Shown: piece by piece, positions 1 to 13,262 of the stretch
How positions within the stretch are numbered: the stretch's first letter is position 1
How the letters are laid out: each line of letters opens with the position of its first letter
Assembly: GCA_038380795.1 (NCBI GenBank)
Contig: CM076268.1
Location: 30,761,501 to 30,825,500, forward strand
DNA: 64,000 nucleotides
From: Pyrocephalus nanus
Taxonomy: Eukaryota; Chordata; Aves; Passeriformes; Tyrannidae
Direction: 5' to 3'
Made by a program: the position numbers and the translations under genes
Notes under the pieces: model-generated
Told to the model about the DNA's origin: nothing
Seen by the model: only the letters and a program-made list of their open reading frames with translations
The model's database searches: none

Positions 1-3000
1 TTCAAGCGTGCTTTATCAAAGAGATAAAATTTGGATTTCTTATCAAATTTTGACCTGCCTTTGAGCCTTTCTAAAAGGGGGTGGAAGTATCACCCCTGGA
101 AATCAAGGATGTGGGTATTTTGTTCTTTGAAATATAGAAGATATGCCAAGAAATGTAAACAAAATCCCAGGTAACTTTTCTCTAGGTAACCCCTAAATCA
201 CAGTGCCTGTTCCCCACCCCCAACAGTTCCTGCAGCAGGAACAAGCTAGCATGATTATCAGAATTGTGCTGGTAGTAGTTGTCACTGTGTCAGCGTTTTC
301 AATTATGTATTGGTATGACAGGGCACTTTGTCGTTGGTGTAGAGCCCAGCCATTTGCAAGTGCAGTTCTGGTCTATTCAGAAATATTGGAGAAGGAATCA
401 CTGCTGCAAAACTAGAGGAGGAAGAGTTAAATTTTATTGCCTGTCAAACTAGAGGGAACTGCCCCACGTTCTCTTAAAGCCAAAGTTGCAGCAGTTTGCA
501 CCATCAATAAGAGTTTTGTTGCAGCCTCTGGCTGGAACAGGGTAGCCTACATAATTACAAAATAAGTAGATAAAAAATAAGGATCATTCACAGACAGTGT
601 CAAAGCAGCCACTGTGGGACAGTGTCCCTTTAAAAATGTTTGACGTCTTTTTTTATTTTTGTCTGTTTTTAGCACCGAGATTGACCTTGCCAGGCTGTGT
701 AATAACCCACATGTGTCTGCTCTCCAGGATTTTTTCCCTTCTAGTCACTGTTGGATCTTGCATTTAATTCTTACTGACCATGAGTTTTTGTTCCAGTAAC
801 TGGAAATGTGTGCCTTCTGGTGCAGCGCTGCTGTGCTCTCAGTCTGACTTTATCTCAAGGGCTGCCTTCTTTTTTTTTTTTTATAATTAATTTTTTTTTT
901 TTTAATTTTTGGGTTTAGAGGGTGCTGTTTTCCTCCCTAGCCTTCCCTCTAGTTTCCGTCCCTGCCCATATTGTTTCTGGGCCCCAGGGGGATCCAGTTT
1001 GGGACTTCTATTGTTTTGCGTCCCTGCGCTTCCCTTGCCCAGCGCTGTGGAGGGAGGTGATCAGCGGTCTCCTCTGTGTGACTTGGTTGCTGGTTAGAGC
1101 TGTTGATCTCTCTTGGATCATCAGTGCCTTTTTCCTGCATTCTGTCCTTTCCATACAAGCAGCCAGAAATTGTCTGAGCACCGAGATCTGTAAACCAAGC
1201 ACCTATATAACATTGTGGTATAGTTGGGTGGGCCCCAAGGACATCCTCTTTTTCCTGCCTGGCTGCTTTCCTGTGCTGTAATTCTGCTGGAGCCCAGGAC
1301 TTGGAGTCCCGCAGTCGTCTTTGACTCCAAACGCTCCGTTAATCAAGTCAAAGCTGTCTTCACACCAGCCCATGAATCAGGCTGAATTGTGACCTGTGCT
1401 GCTGTGCTGAGATGCTGAGCTGTGGGTGCTGTTGATACTGTGGCCAGATCTGGGTGTCATTTCCCTTCTGGGGGGCGGGGGAAGGAGAAAAGCCAGACTC
1501 AATTTATTCACCACCTCCCTTCCAAGTTGCTCTTCTTGAGTTGCTCTTTGTTACTCCCATGCCCGGAAAGACGACTTGCCTTTTGTTTACAGGCACACTG
1601 CAACGTGCCTGGCCTGTCATTGTCTGTTTTCCTAAGTATTTTAGTCCGGTTCTGACTAGTGTGTTGCAGAAAGGCCAGTGCTTGTTCTCTGAGATACAAT
1701 ATTCATCTTCTTATAGATGACCCGTCTTGTGCCATGGGAGCTTGTCAGAGAGAGCATCCTTTGTGCATCTGAAACTGAAGGAGGAGACTTGCTTTTTCTT
1801 CCCTTGCTCTTCGTTTTGCAAAATTGTTTGGTAGGACAGAGGCACATAGGAGAAAAAAGCTGGGCTACCCTCAAGATGTTTGGGGCTGTAATGCCAGTGA
1901 AGGGCCATGTCAGCATTTATGGGGACCTCCGAAACACGAGGTGATGGGCCCTCAGTTTGTTAAGGTGAAGTTTTGCTGGGCAAGCAAGGGAAGGTGGGAG
2001 ATGAAACACTGGAAAGAAAAAGGAATGTACTGGGCAAGATTGTGGATGGAAAGGGGCTTGGCTCCAGCAGCTAAGTGGACATTAGCAAATCTGCCTTCCC
2101 AATATGGGCAGCTCAGGGATCTCCCCCAGCGCTGTGTGTGACATTTGTGAGCACCAAGAGGAGCTGTGTGGGTACACAGAAGAAGACTGTGCTTCTGGAA
2201 CCCTTCCTTTGTTATCTGAGTTTTAAGACTCTTGGTATCAATATTCTGACCGCTTAATCTCTTTTGGTTAATTTGAGTCATGCTTGCCTTTTCTGGCGTG
2301 GTGATCCTTGTGTGATGAGAACATTGGTAGATGAGGGTGTTTGGGAAGGGTTAAACTTAGTATGTGTATAAATTGGAGTGCAGTTTGTGGGAGTGGGTGA
2401 TAGAGAAAGTGTATATTAAAAAACTGTAACAGCATGAATTGTAACTTGCTGGGTAGGTTTTGTATTGGAGAACATAGTGGCATAACCTTTATTTACTTCA
2501 TTTAGTAAAATCTGTACCATGTAAAATAAGTTCCTCCTTAATTTTACTGCTAATAATAATTTGCTTGTAAAAATGAATCCTCAGCACTGTAAACCTTCAG
2601 GTTGGCTCTGTCTTGCTCTGATACATTGTGAAGGGCAAATACTTAATGGCATAAAGCAGCTTTTGTTAGTGATAGATAATGTGTATGATTTTAGCAGGAG
2701 TATATTTTAGCAGCTTGTGAAAAATCAAGGTGAATTTTTACATCTATGCAGTGCTGCGTAATTGATATATGTAGGAACTGAAATTCAAAATAAGCTTCTA
2801 GAAGAGCACACATATGATTTTCCTAAACATTTAAATATATGTATCACACCCTCATTTTAAGATGCCGGTTAATGACTTTATGAGCATGTTGGCAGCCAGA
2901 GCATTACATGTGGTTTGAGAAATGTGTCTGGATATGCTTGGTAAGCAGTATTGTTCTGACAGTGTACTAAAGGCCATCTTCAATTTGACTGTGCTCTACT

Positions 3001-3393
3001 TTGTTATGCTGTGAAAGAAAAAGATAATTCAGCAGAGCATTGTGCTGTCGGCTGGAGACGCCACACTTCAGAATACAAATATTACTAGGGATAAATGAAT
3101 CATTAAAAGAACAGTAGCATAAAATATCTGATGAATGAACTCCAGGAGTCCGTGCTGGAATAAATTTAGCATTCACGGACGGTACCATAATATGTGAAAT
3201 AATAGTATCAGTTCTACATTCAGATGCCAAAAACATTTATGGACCCAGAATAATTGTGAATTACAAGGCTATAAATACGTAGAGGGGATTTGGTGATATC
3301 ATAATAAACCATGAGAAATTCGCTAGGCTGGTTTCTAATGTTACCAGAACCTTGAGATATATTTACAACCTTGTTCACACTCCTGCAGTTTTA

Positions 3394-3470
3394 GGGGGCA
3401 ATTCTCCTCTCACAACACGGTCGTCATTCCCATTAGTGCCAAGGGGAGTTATGCATGTGTGTCATGAGTG
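3394..3470. repeat. Decayed near-palindromic amniote repeat, copy 1
   Basis: CAATTCTCCTCTCACAACAC, then CATTCCCATTAGTGCCAAGG and GGAGTTATGCATGTGTGTC resemble a repeat whose core is CCATTGAAGTCAATGGAG flanked by TTACAC/GTGTAA. I remember this repeat as very abundant in turtle, crocodilian and bird DNA. I cannot name its family with certainty. Confidence 0.5.
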
Positions 3471-5121
3471 GAATAGATCCCCACACAATTCAAGGATCCT
3501 TTAAAAAATTGAATATCTAATTTAAGAAAAAGGTGGGAAACATTCCCTCTTGTCCTCCTTCATGTTCCCCCATGTCCTGTTCTGCTCCTATGAACGAGGC
3601 TAGCAAAGGGAAAATAGGTAAAGGATGACAAGGTATCTGCTGTGTTCCTGAACATTTTATCCACAGCTGCATAATTTTTTTCACTTTTTATTACTGAGAA
3701 ACAAAACAACCAAAGCCCAGATGTTCTGGTCCCAGGTTTCTTTAAAGTGCAGGCTAATACATTTTAAAAGCCTGTTGTAAATACCCAGGAAAGGCTGGGA
3801 TTGCCAGCCTGTCCTCCAAAAGGAGGCTTCACTGTTGTGATACCAGATCCAAGCCTGATAAGAACAGTTAATTAGGAACTGGGGCTGAACCTGACTTGAT
3901 ATCCAAGAGCACGTTCAGCTTTCAGCATGTCCCACATCACCTGTTTGTAATTAAGTCTGGTGTCCCCTGCCTTCCTGAGCTGGGGCGGTGACAGAGCCCC
4001 TGCAGGTACTTTGTGTCGGTTCACACATCTCAATATTAGATATTAGGGTTAGATGGGTTCCAGCCCCGGTGCTGCAGGACCCCTTCCCCTCCCAGCATCT
4101 CCCCCAGCCAGCTGTGTGGTGTTGCAGGCCTCATCCTTCTTGTAAGTCATCGGCAAAATATGCATGTTCAGTGTGGTGCAGAGCAAGTCTGCTCAGTAAT
4201 TCCACATTCCTCAGTGTTGCAGGAGGTCTCTTGACTGACCAAGCTGCAGTCTTTCTGCTCATCCCTCTCCTGGCTGTACATCCAGGCTTGCCAGGGGGGC
4301 ATTTGTGGTATTTATAGTGGGAAGGGTCTGTGGTTTGGTTGACGTCCCTCCACGTGATCTCAGTTTTAGTTCTTGTGTCTTGGTGGACTAACACTCTGGT
4401 ATCAGCAGATAAATCACATCCTTGAGATACGTCTTGGACCTTCCATTCTTGTCAGCTGATTAAGCAAAGAGAAGATAGTTACAGGACCAAAAAAATAACA
4501 ACAGTGAAGTGGTCATCAGCAAGAGGGGCGTCCTTGGTAGCCTTGTAGGTGATTTGTAGGCTTTAGTGTTTGTCAGTGATAGGTCCTCACCCATTTAGTC
4601 ACTGAGCCTCTATTTGCTTCGATCACTGCCAGTTTATGTCATTGTCTTTCTCTTTTGAATCCATGCGTGTTTTTGCTATGGCAAGGTCATAGGATTATTG
4701 ATTATTTGTTTTAGTTAATTACTAGTGACTTGATATTCTTAGCAGTATCTATGTGAGCTCTCGTGGCAAACCCAGCAGACAGGGTATAATGTAATTTTAA
4801 TGCATGTTTTTCTCTTTAATTATTTTAAAACCACTGTCTCCACTTTTCTTTCACACTGAGCGTTTGCAAATTAAAAGCTTTGTGGGATGAAAATTAAATG
4901 ATAAGTTACTATAAAAATCTGTTTCAAGAATCTTCTATGTTTCAGGTCGATCTTTAGTTTTTTTACTCCCTGAATGACCCTTACTTGTGACAGTGTTTGT
5001 CACTATACACTTCTAGTTTCATTGCCCAGAGAAAATAGCTGAAAAAGTCCTTTTACGATTGTGTTTTTAATCCTCTCTTCAGATACATAAAAATGTGGCC
5101 CTGTAAGTTCTGTGGTACAGT

Positions 5122-5164
5122 AAAAAAAAAAAAAAAAAAAAAACAAACCAAAAAAAAAAAAAAC
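5122..5164. repeat. A-rich simple repeat
   Basis: A run of 22 A is followed by CAAACC and another A run. No target-site duplication or retrocopy body was recognised next to it. Confidence 0.9.
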
Positions 5165-7785
5165 AACCCAAATAATTTTGGCAGTTCAAACGCAGAAACT
5201 AAAAATAATTTAATCTGCAGTGTGAACATAGTTTCATATTTATACTAGCATCTGGCCTCAGGAATTGAATACTCCATTCTTTAAATAGCTTCACTGTGGC
5301 TCTTGAATGCTTTGTGACTAGAACATTACCCTACAGTCATACACCTTGTTTACATATTTCTGTTAAAAGGCAAAAGAACTTACAGTACTTCAAAACATTG
5401 GTACAAGCTCCCTCCTCCCCTCTCTCGCCCTGGAAAAGAGAAGTTAAAAAAGAAAAAATGAAAGAGTGGTCTGAAAGTGCGTTTTAAATTTAGTTCTCTG
5501 TTTGCTGCTGGCTACATATTTTACTGTCATTTGTATGAAAAACTGGAAGAAAAATTTTCCAAAGAAAATGTGTGCCATTCCAGCTGCCCAACAGTAGTCA
5601 AACACAAATTTATGTACGCTTTAGTTGTATGTTTGTTTTTAATCTGGCAAATGTCTTTGTCTTTAAAAACGCTTTGCCTAGAGACAGTGGGTCTTTATTT
5701 GTTACCCATATGGTAGAAATAAGGAGGAGGTCCCTGCGAAGGAAAAATATCAGAATAATGTAATAAAAAAGTAACCACTATAAACAGGTGGCTAATGATT
5801 AGCTTCTCGCAATCTTTAGGGACAAAGTATCCTTTTATAGTTTTACGATCCTTGCCCAGCCCGACTTCAGGAGGAATTGCATTTTCAGAATTATGTATTT
5901 GAAACTTCAGCTAAGCTTTACAAATTTAGTAGATCCCTATTTAGTGTCTGTTGGTGAACGTAAGTCCAGCCTAATATTCTTACTGCTATTTTTTCATTCA
6001 CATGTCTTGAGGTGAACCTAGGAGCAGAAGAGAAAATATCCCATTTTTAAACCTTAATCCAGAATCCATTCGGATGAGTCACTAAAACAAAATCATAGCG
6101 GTTTGGCTAAAAAAGGCTTCGTGTCCAAAGGGAACGTTCCTTAAAGTGCTGGCGCGTTTCCCACAGTGTTTCTTTAATGTGTTTTATATGTTGTCTTTGT
6201 GCTATTGTAAAACATCAAAGATTAGATGCTGCAGTTTCGTGTGTGGGAGGCTGCTGGTATTTCAGTGGACTGGTCAGCTTGAACGAGGGCAGGGGGCTTG
6301 TCCCCTGAGAGGAGCTCAGCCCCCTCGGCTGCCTGTGCTGCTCCTCCCATGGAGCAGCCTTCCAGCTCAGGTAGGGAGAGCATTCCCCTTTCTTGTGGTG
6401 ACTCTGCAGTGCTGTACCACGGGCTTAGGCTTGCTGCTGTGGAGCTCAGCAACAAACGCTGCAGCAGTGTGAGCGCCAGGGAAATCGGGCCCGTCTGCCT
6501 TTGTGAAAAACTTAGAGAGTGAGTTGTTTTGTTTTGCCTACCCAGCTATTACAGCCCTCAACAGGAAAGAGCCTCTGGGATAATCATCCCACTTGGGTTT
6601 TGGGTGGTCAGTGCTTATTTCTGTAGGCTTCAGACTGGCCTGGGACATGTGAGAAGGTCAGTACTGGGGCCATACTCCACCATGACCTCCAGCTTTGATC
6701 CCCTCGTGATGGGGTGAGAAAGAGGTGGTACAAAGCTGGATAGGAGCAGGGGCGAGGATGACAGGAGATAGCAATAAGGGCTGCTTCTCTACCTTATCAC
6801 TGTGGGTTTTTTGGTGTGTGGGTCAAGTTTTTTCGTTTGCCTTCCCTGCAGGGAAGGTTGGTGCTCAGTTTTTACTTTATTTTTCAGACTTGGGCTTTCC
6901 AACTCACATATACTGAATGTGAATAGTGCAGGATTTAGCCTTTGGTGATTTCAGATTCCAAGGCACAAAACATGTGATTTATTGGGTAAAGCCTATTTAA
7001 TATCTTAAAAGCATGGAGTAGGAGATCAGATGTGAGCATAGCAGCCTTAAAATATATTCCCTGACAACATCCTTAAGAATGTTTGGGTCTATATGAAATA
7101 TACAGGAAATGAGGCCAATTTTGTCCCTGCTATTTTGATGGCAGGGTGTGCAGGAGAGACGGAGAGAGTGTGGACAGGAATTCATGTGTTTGATAACATG
7201 AGCCCAGCATATTTGCTCAAATGGAATATGAGCATTTTTCACCCTTTGCAGCAGAAACTACTGGTAGTTTCTTCTGCCTCTTTTGCGAGACTTTTAACTG
7301 ATCAGACATATCAGCAAATCCATCTAAGTTAACATGAAAAGTCATTCCCTCATCTCTGACCAGTTGTGTACAGTGTTTGCACAAAGCAGCACCTTTTTCC
7401 CATTTCTGGTGTCTTGGGGGAGCACAGATTGCTGATTCTTAACAACCAGAGATGAAGAAAGGCTACTATCCTCCGTCCTTTTTCCTTCTTTACCTTGTAG
7501 CTGAAGTCAGTCTAAAAGTAAGAAAAGGTTTATATACATTTACTATGAGAATACTTGTTAAGTATTGTTTCTAGAACAGGAGACTTCCATGAACAGTGAA
7601 GCAGGAAAGCAGTTGCCAGAAGGACCTGTAATTGTTTCTGATCGTGGTAATGTCTGACCATTGTCTTCTGCCACACAAATAACATTTTCTTTTTTTCCCA
7701 AGAATGTCAGACTGCTTAATATATGGCTGGTTTTCTTAAAGAAGCACTTTCTACTTTTTAGGAGAGCAATGCAATTAAAGTTCTT

Positions 7786-7887
7786 ATTTGAAGAATAAGA
7801 ATTTGAAGAATAATTGCTCTTATTCCAACAGTGGTTGGAAATTTTTATTGTTCAGGCAGTAAATAAAGAAATTTTTATTGTTCAGGC
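7786..7887 (+). repeat. Two short tandem duplications
   Basis: A 15-base unit ATTTGAAGAATAAGA is repeated at 7786-7815. GAAATTTTTATTGTTCAGGC occurs at 7838-7857 and again at 7868-7887, a period of 30. Both are local duplications in A+T-rich intron. Confidence 0.85.
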
Positions 7888-10309
7888 TGAAAGCATCATT
7901 TATACCTTCCTGGGCATGCGGCAAATTTCCTACTTAGAGTCATGTAACATTTCTTGAGCAACAGGTATTTTTAGTGGGGCATGCAACGAAAGCTTTGCAA
8001 CTGTTTGCTTGGGAAAAACTTGGAAAATATGCAGTGATAGAGTTTTCTCTTGTTTTTCCAGTGGTTTCGTCACTTATGCTTCTTATGGTTGTAGCATCTC
8101 CAGCTGGAGGACAAGCTCTCAGGAAACAGGAGCCCTTGGGCCCAGTCCCACAATGTACTGAGTGTCACAGGTGGTACAGGGAATGCTCTAAGCTCAGTGT
8201 GGCTGACAGGACACTTCATCACTGAAGGTTTTCAAGACATGACAGAATGGGATGGTGACCACAGAAGAAATGGGACTGCAGTTTCCATCTGGGTGCTCCT
8301 TTTCCTTCAGAGTGTGTCTGTATGGACTGCATGTAGGACAGTTTTGGGTGTGCCTCCTTTGTCCCAGCTATCCATAAGAATCTCTTACCATCTCCATTTC
8401 TCAGTCAGTTCACTAGCTAGGTTGCCCAAGCTAAAATAGGACACAAGGCTCCTAGGAGGTGTAGCTGTGTGCTGTGCATTCCCTTTTACCTGATAAAGTG
8501 ACTCCAGTTGCATGCCAGTGACTGATGGCTCCAAAGCTGGGAAGTCCTCTCTGAACACAGAGACTAGATTTATACCAGAGTGGATCCTCAGTTTCATTTG
8601 GTGCTATAACTTCAGCCAAAATCTGTCTTCAGAATGGCTTCAAGCTTTCCCTCTTCAAACAGTTAGGTTTACCTACATAGCTGTCATCAGAAGAAATGCA
8701 GTTGCACATAGTAGACTTGAGTTTTCCTTTCAGGGATCAAAATGTTGAGGTAACAGTCACTGCTAGGCACTCTGAAGCTCAGGTCGCTCTCCAGAGTGTC
8801 TCAAGAATTAATGTCCTGATGTATCATTCCATGTTGCTGTCTAAGTGCTGTGTAATTCCCACAGAGCTTGTAGACCCAGTGCAGCATTGCTCTGGGGATG
8901 TACTCGTCCAGTGTCAGGAATCCACGGAGCAGCAAAGAAGAGCAGCTCCAGCAGTGTTGCTAGACTTGACTGCGAGGCTGGGAGTTTGGGAGACCATTAT
9001 TTCGGTCACTGTTTAACTGACAGTCACACTGCAGAGCTCGCTGTGGCACACACTGGCTTTAGTGAGAAAAGATTGGTTATTTGCCCTTGCCCTACTAATT
9101 GTGACTTCTCCAGATTTTACCATCCCTTCCCTCTGATACTGCAGACTTGAGTTGCAGGGGGGCTGCGGCATCCCCAGGCTTGTCCTCGTGCTGGTGCAGG
9201 AGGAGGCAGCCCATGGGCCAGGAACAAAATGCTTGGCGTCTCTCAGAAATTCCCATCTCACTTGCATCTGGTATAAATGCACCCTGCAGTTTATTGAGTT
9301 GCTCATCATGAACACTGTGGTTACTGTGCAGCAACTATGCTTTTGCATATTCTGTTCTTCCTGGGCATTGTAGGAATTAGTGCATCAGTTGAGTACTGAT
9401 GAGACTGATTAGATGAGAGTGAAATGGTACGGGTCATTAAACAAACAAACAACCCCACCTTCATTTTACTGAAAGTACCTATAAATCTCATCAGTTTTCT
9501 TCTTTACAGCTAGATGACCGAGGATCTGTGTGAAAGAGCAGGCTGTTAGCTTAGGCAACTCAGATTGCTTTAAACGGCTGTGAACTAGTTTTATTGTGCT
9601 ACCAGTCTATTTCATTTCCAAAAAGTGAAAGTTTGAAGTAGGTCCCGAATCTGGTTTCTCACATGTGAGATCATTTTGCTACCCATGACCTAGAAACCAA
9701 CAATGAATGTGTAAATTACGGACAAAAAGAAAATTCTGAATTGACTGTAAGGTGAATAGAAATTGAATAATTCCCTGAACTTCAACAGTGAAAAGAAGAA
9801 AAGATCACTGAATTCTAAAACAGACTTCAATATAGACAAAGAAAATGTTATTTTAGTATAGATTAAACTTATGACTAAGATATAGAGGGATTATTGTGTC
9901 TGTTTCAGATGTAATTTCATGCCTGAGAATTTACATTGAAGGCAAACTGGTCTGGATCACATTAGCAAAGGCCCTGTTTTGCTGTCAGTTTAATTAAATG
10001 GAAACTGCTGGCAAGGAGACCTGAGTAGGTTTATAGAAGCAATACTATTTTCTGTGTTGGAGCAGGGAACTGTTAGGTCTTCCAGTTTGAAAGGGACACA
10101 GAAATGAAACCTGTGATTCATTCTTGTTTACAAACTCCTAGCTAGTATACAATGACCTTAGTGATAAATTAGCTGCAATTACACGTTATATGAGGTGGGC
10201 TTTACAATAGCTGCAGACTTCATGGTTATGAAAACCATGACCTTTGACAGGGAGGTTAGAACATGAAGTTTTTCCAAACAGTGCCTAGATCTTCAAAAGT
10301 ATTTGCACT

Positions 10310-10620
10310 TCCTTCCCCGTTTCATGCGAGTCGATCGACAAGATGTGCGGTGGGTGTTCTGTTTGCTCGTTGCAAGATTGTTGTCAGGCAGAAACCCCCC
10401 AACACAAAAAAGCCCGCCCTTCAGGAACGTTGATTTATCTGTTAACTGTGGCTGGCATGCTGCCTTTTGGCTTTGATTTCAGAGAGAAACATATTTGGTT
10501 ACTTTAATAGGCAAAAGCACTGAACCTGACTTGTAGGGGAAAAAATTGTTTTCTTTCCCTTTTTCAGTTCTGTTTATCGTATCCCGACGTTCTGTATCGT
10601 AATCGTGCAACAGTTCCTAG
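10310..10620. promoter_or_regulatory. CpG cluster in upstream intron, candidate enhancer
   Basis: I count about 13 CpGs in roughly 310 bp (for example GCGAGTCGATCGAC near 10327 and CCCGACGTT near 10583), in A+T-rich surroundings that have almost none. It is not GC-rich enough to be a CpG island and shows no coding potential. Retained CpGs suggest either low germline methylation or sequence constraint. The function is unknown. Confidence 0.3.
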
Positions 10621-13210
10621 CTGAAGTAAAGAAAAGTAAAACTGGATGTCAGGCTCCATCAACCTCATTATTTCAGAGCCAGCTTTTCTGGGTGACTCAG
10701 TGGGACTGAAAATGCATGTTTATGCCAGTTAATAGCCACCCTGTGACACCAGCTCAGATGATATCAAATGCCTTTTTGTTCTGGAGAATTGTTCACATCA
10801 CCTATTTATATCTCCTCTTTTTATTTATATTTGGTTTTATCTTAAAAGTTTTGCTGAGCTGGAGTTGACTTGCCTCTTTCTCCCAGATCTGTTTATTAAT
10901 TTTTTTTGCTTCTTTCAGATATACTGAAATGGAAGGGGTTTTTTAAACTTCATTCTTTGACTAAGGAAATTCAGGTCTTACCTATTTTCAGCTACTTCTC
11001 CAGTTTATGATGTCACAGTGTGCGAGAGTAAAACTTGAGAATTTGAGAAAGTAAGATTTTAAATGGTGTTACAATAATTGTATAATTTATTCTGTATGTA
11101 TATACAAACAGATGATTATATAGATGACTACACAGTCATCTCAGGTGAAACTGCACATATCTCTGTGTGTGTATACATGCAACTGTATGTGCTGCTGAGC
11201 TCTGGTATCCATAAAGCACTTGGCCAAAAGAGTGTATTTATGAAAGACTTAACATTCTTCACATAAGTATCAAAAGTAATAAAATACTTTGTTCGAGACC
11301 TACCAAGATCAAAAGAGAAAGAAGGGAGAAAAAGAGCTTTAAAAAAATCTCTGCAACAGCAGCAAGAAAAACAGAACAAGGAGATTATCGGGAGACCTCT
11401 GTCCCTGTGAATGCAATGGTTTTTTTGAGTGAAGCTGTAGGAGGAGGAATCCATGTTATAATATTAACTTCAGTCGTGCTGTAGCCCAGTGCCTCCAGTG
11501 AGCACGAAGCTCTGCATGGCTGGAAGGTTGGTGGACATGAGATTTTGAGGACAGTTGTGTAACTGCAGGTGAGGGGAAAGAAGAAACTCTTGAGCCACCA
11601 CCAGTGCTTTTGCCTCTCCCAGTAGCACAATGCAGCCCATCCCAGAGCAGTCTGTGGCGTTTCCCTGTGCTGTGAGGAGGGCACATGTGCTCATCTCTGC
11701 TCTGTCCTCTGCCTCAGCTGGGTGATGATCTCCCAGGGCTCAGCTCCCAGTGGCAGTTGCTTAGCAATAATTAAAATAAAACCAACAAGCAGCAAACTCC
11801 CTTCACATCCAGGGGCTTCCATCAAAGCTGCCCCCCAGCTCGCATTTATAGGTGATCCTGGGGGTAGAAAGGATCGGTTAGTTTTGGTCCTGACTGTGAT
11901 GAGGTAAGAAGTGCAAAGAGCTAGGGGAGGAGCTAGAAAATTATTTTGTATCAATAAGTAGCAAAATATCCAACAGGCTGGAACAAAAAATGCTTGATTG
12001 GCTTTGCTTCCACAGCAAGGAGGGACTTCAGTTGTCCCTTCCAGTCTGGCTCCCTGTGACCCTGGTCTCAATGGCTGCAGTGCAGACTCATCCTTTGTAC
12101 TACAGAGTTGTGGGATTCCTCAGTGGAGCCCTGCCAGTTGTGTTGGAAAGCTGTAAGGAAGCAGAATCTTTCTGGAGGAGGTGACTTTCAAGGCAACCAG
12201 AAAGGAGAAAAGGCTTTCCCAGTTGTAGTGGTGGTAAGGCTCAAAGCCGGGAAAAAATTTCAGTCTCAAGAAAGCAAAATGAAATTCTTTAGCAGCTAGT
12301 TTATTTTAGTTTCTCTTTTCCTGTTCTGCTTCGTGACAGAACTTCAAATAATTATGTTGATTTATGATTACAGGTATTTTAAAGCTGTAGTATGCTGAAA
12401 CAAGGCAATGCCAGCTTATTGTTTCTGGCCCTATCCAATTATACAATTGAGTTTAGGCATATAATAATGTTACAACAGAAATATCCATCATGATGGATTG
12501 AATTTCATGAAGTACAACATGAGAATATTTATAGCTCCATTCTTAAAGCCACTTTTGAGTCAGAATACGCCTCCCTCGCATTTAAAAAAAGGAGAAAATC
12601 TGGAACTTTTTTAAGTCCAGCCCCAAACCTACCACAACCCATTGCCTATATGGGGAGGGGGCTGTAGGTTGATAGTAAGCAGAAGATGATAGAATAGCGT
12701 AATTATTTCCGCTAGAAAATGAGGATCCGGCATTATTTGTACAGTAACACAAAAGTCATTATTTGGCTATGCCACTGTAATGAAACAATAAAGATCATAC
12801 TTAATTTAAGTATCATCTCCAAAGAGACTTCTTGCTTTCCCTCTACCATTTTAACTGTTAAAACAATTTAAATTGCTGGTCTAGTTTCCCAGTGTTTTTT
12901 AGTGAGCGGAGTGGGCAAAACCTCCCCTCCTCCCACCTCTGTTTAAATGTAGACCTTTGGCATTCCAGAAATCTGACCTTGTTTGTAGGGAATGGCTCAT
13001 TTTTCTATAATGTAATATGAAGCACTCTTGTGTTTTGATTCCATGAACTAGAGAGTTTAATGTTCCAGCTTGCCATGATAAGGATATGATCTGGTTGAGA
13101 TAGAAACACTAAAGGAAATTAGCTATTGTACTATTCTTTAACATATTGTTTGCCTAGCAGTTTCATTTAGAATCATTTGGAATAATCTTGGAGTACCTTT
13201 TTTAAAGGAT

Positions 13211-13222
13211 TCTTTTTTTTCT

Positions 13223-13261
<39 letters not shown>
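13211..13261. repeat. Long poly(T) tract (37 T)
   Basis: A T run with a CTCC break, then 37 uninterrupted T at 13225-13261. The sequence after it has no polyadenylation signal on the minus strand within 20 bases, so a retrocopied gene is not supported. Confidence 0.9.

Positions 13262-13262
<1 letters not shown>

Noticed and set aside
5122..5164. A-rich tract as the tail of a recent LINE or SINE insertion
   Set aside because: The sequence before it shows no LINE or SINE body and no duplication of flanking bases.
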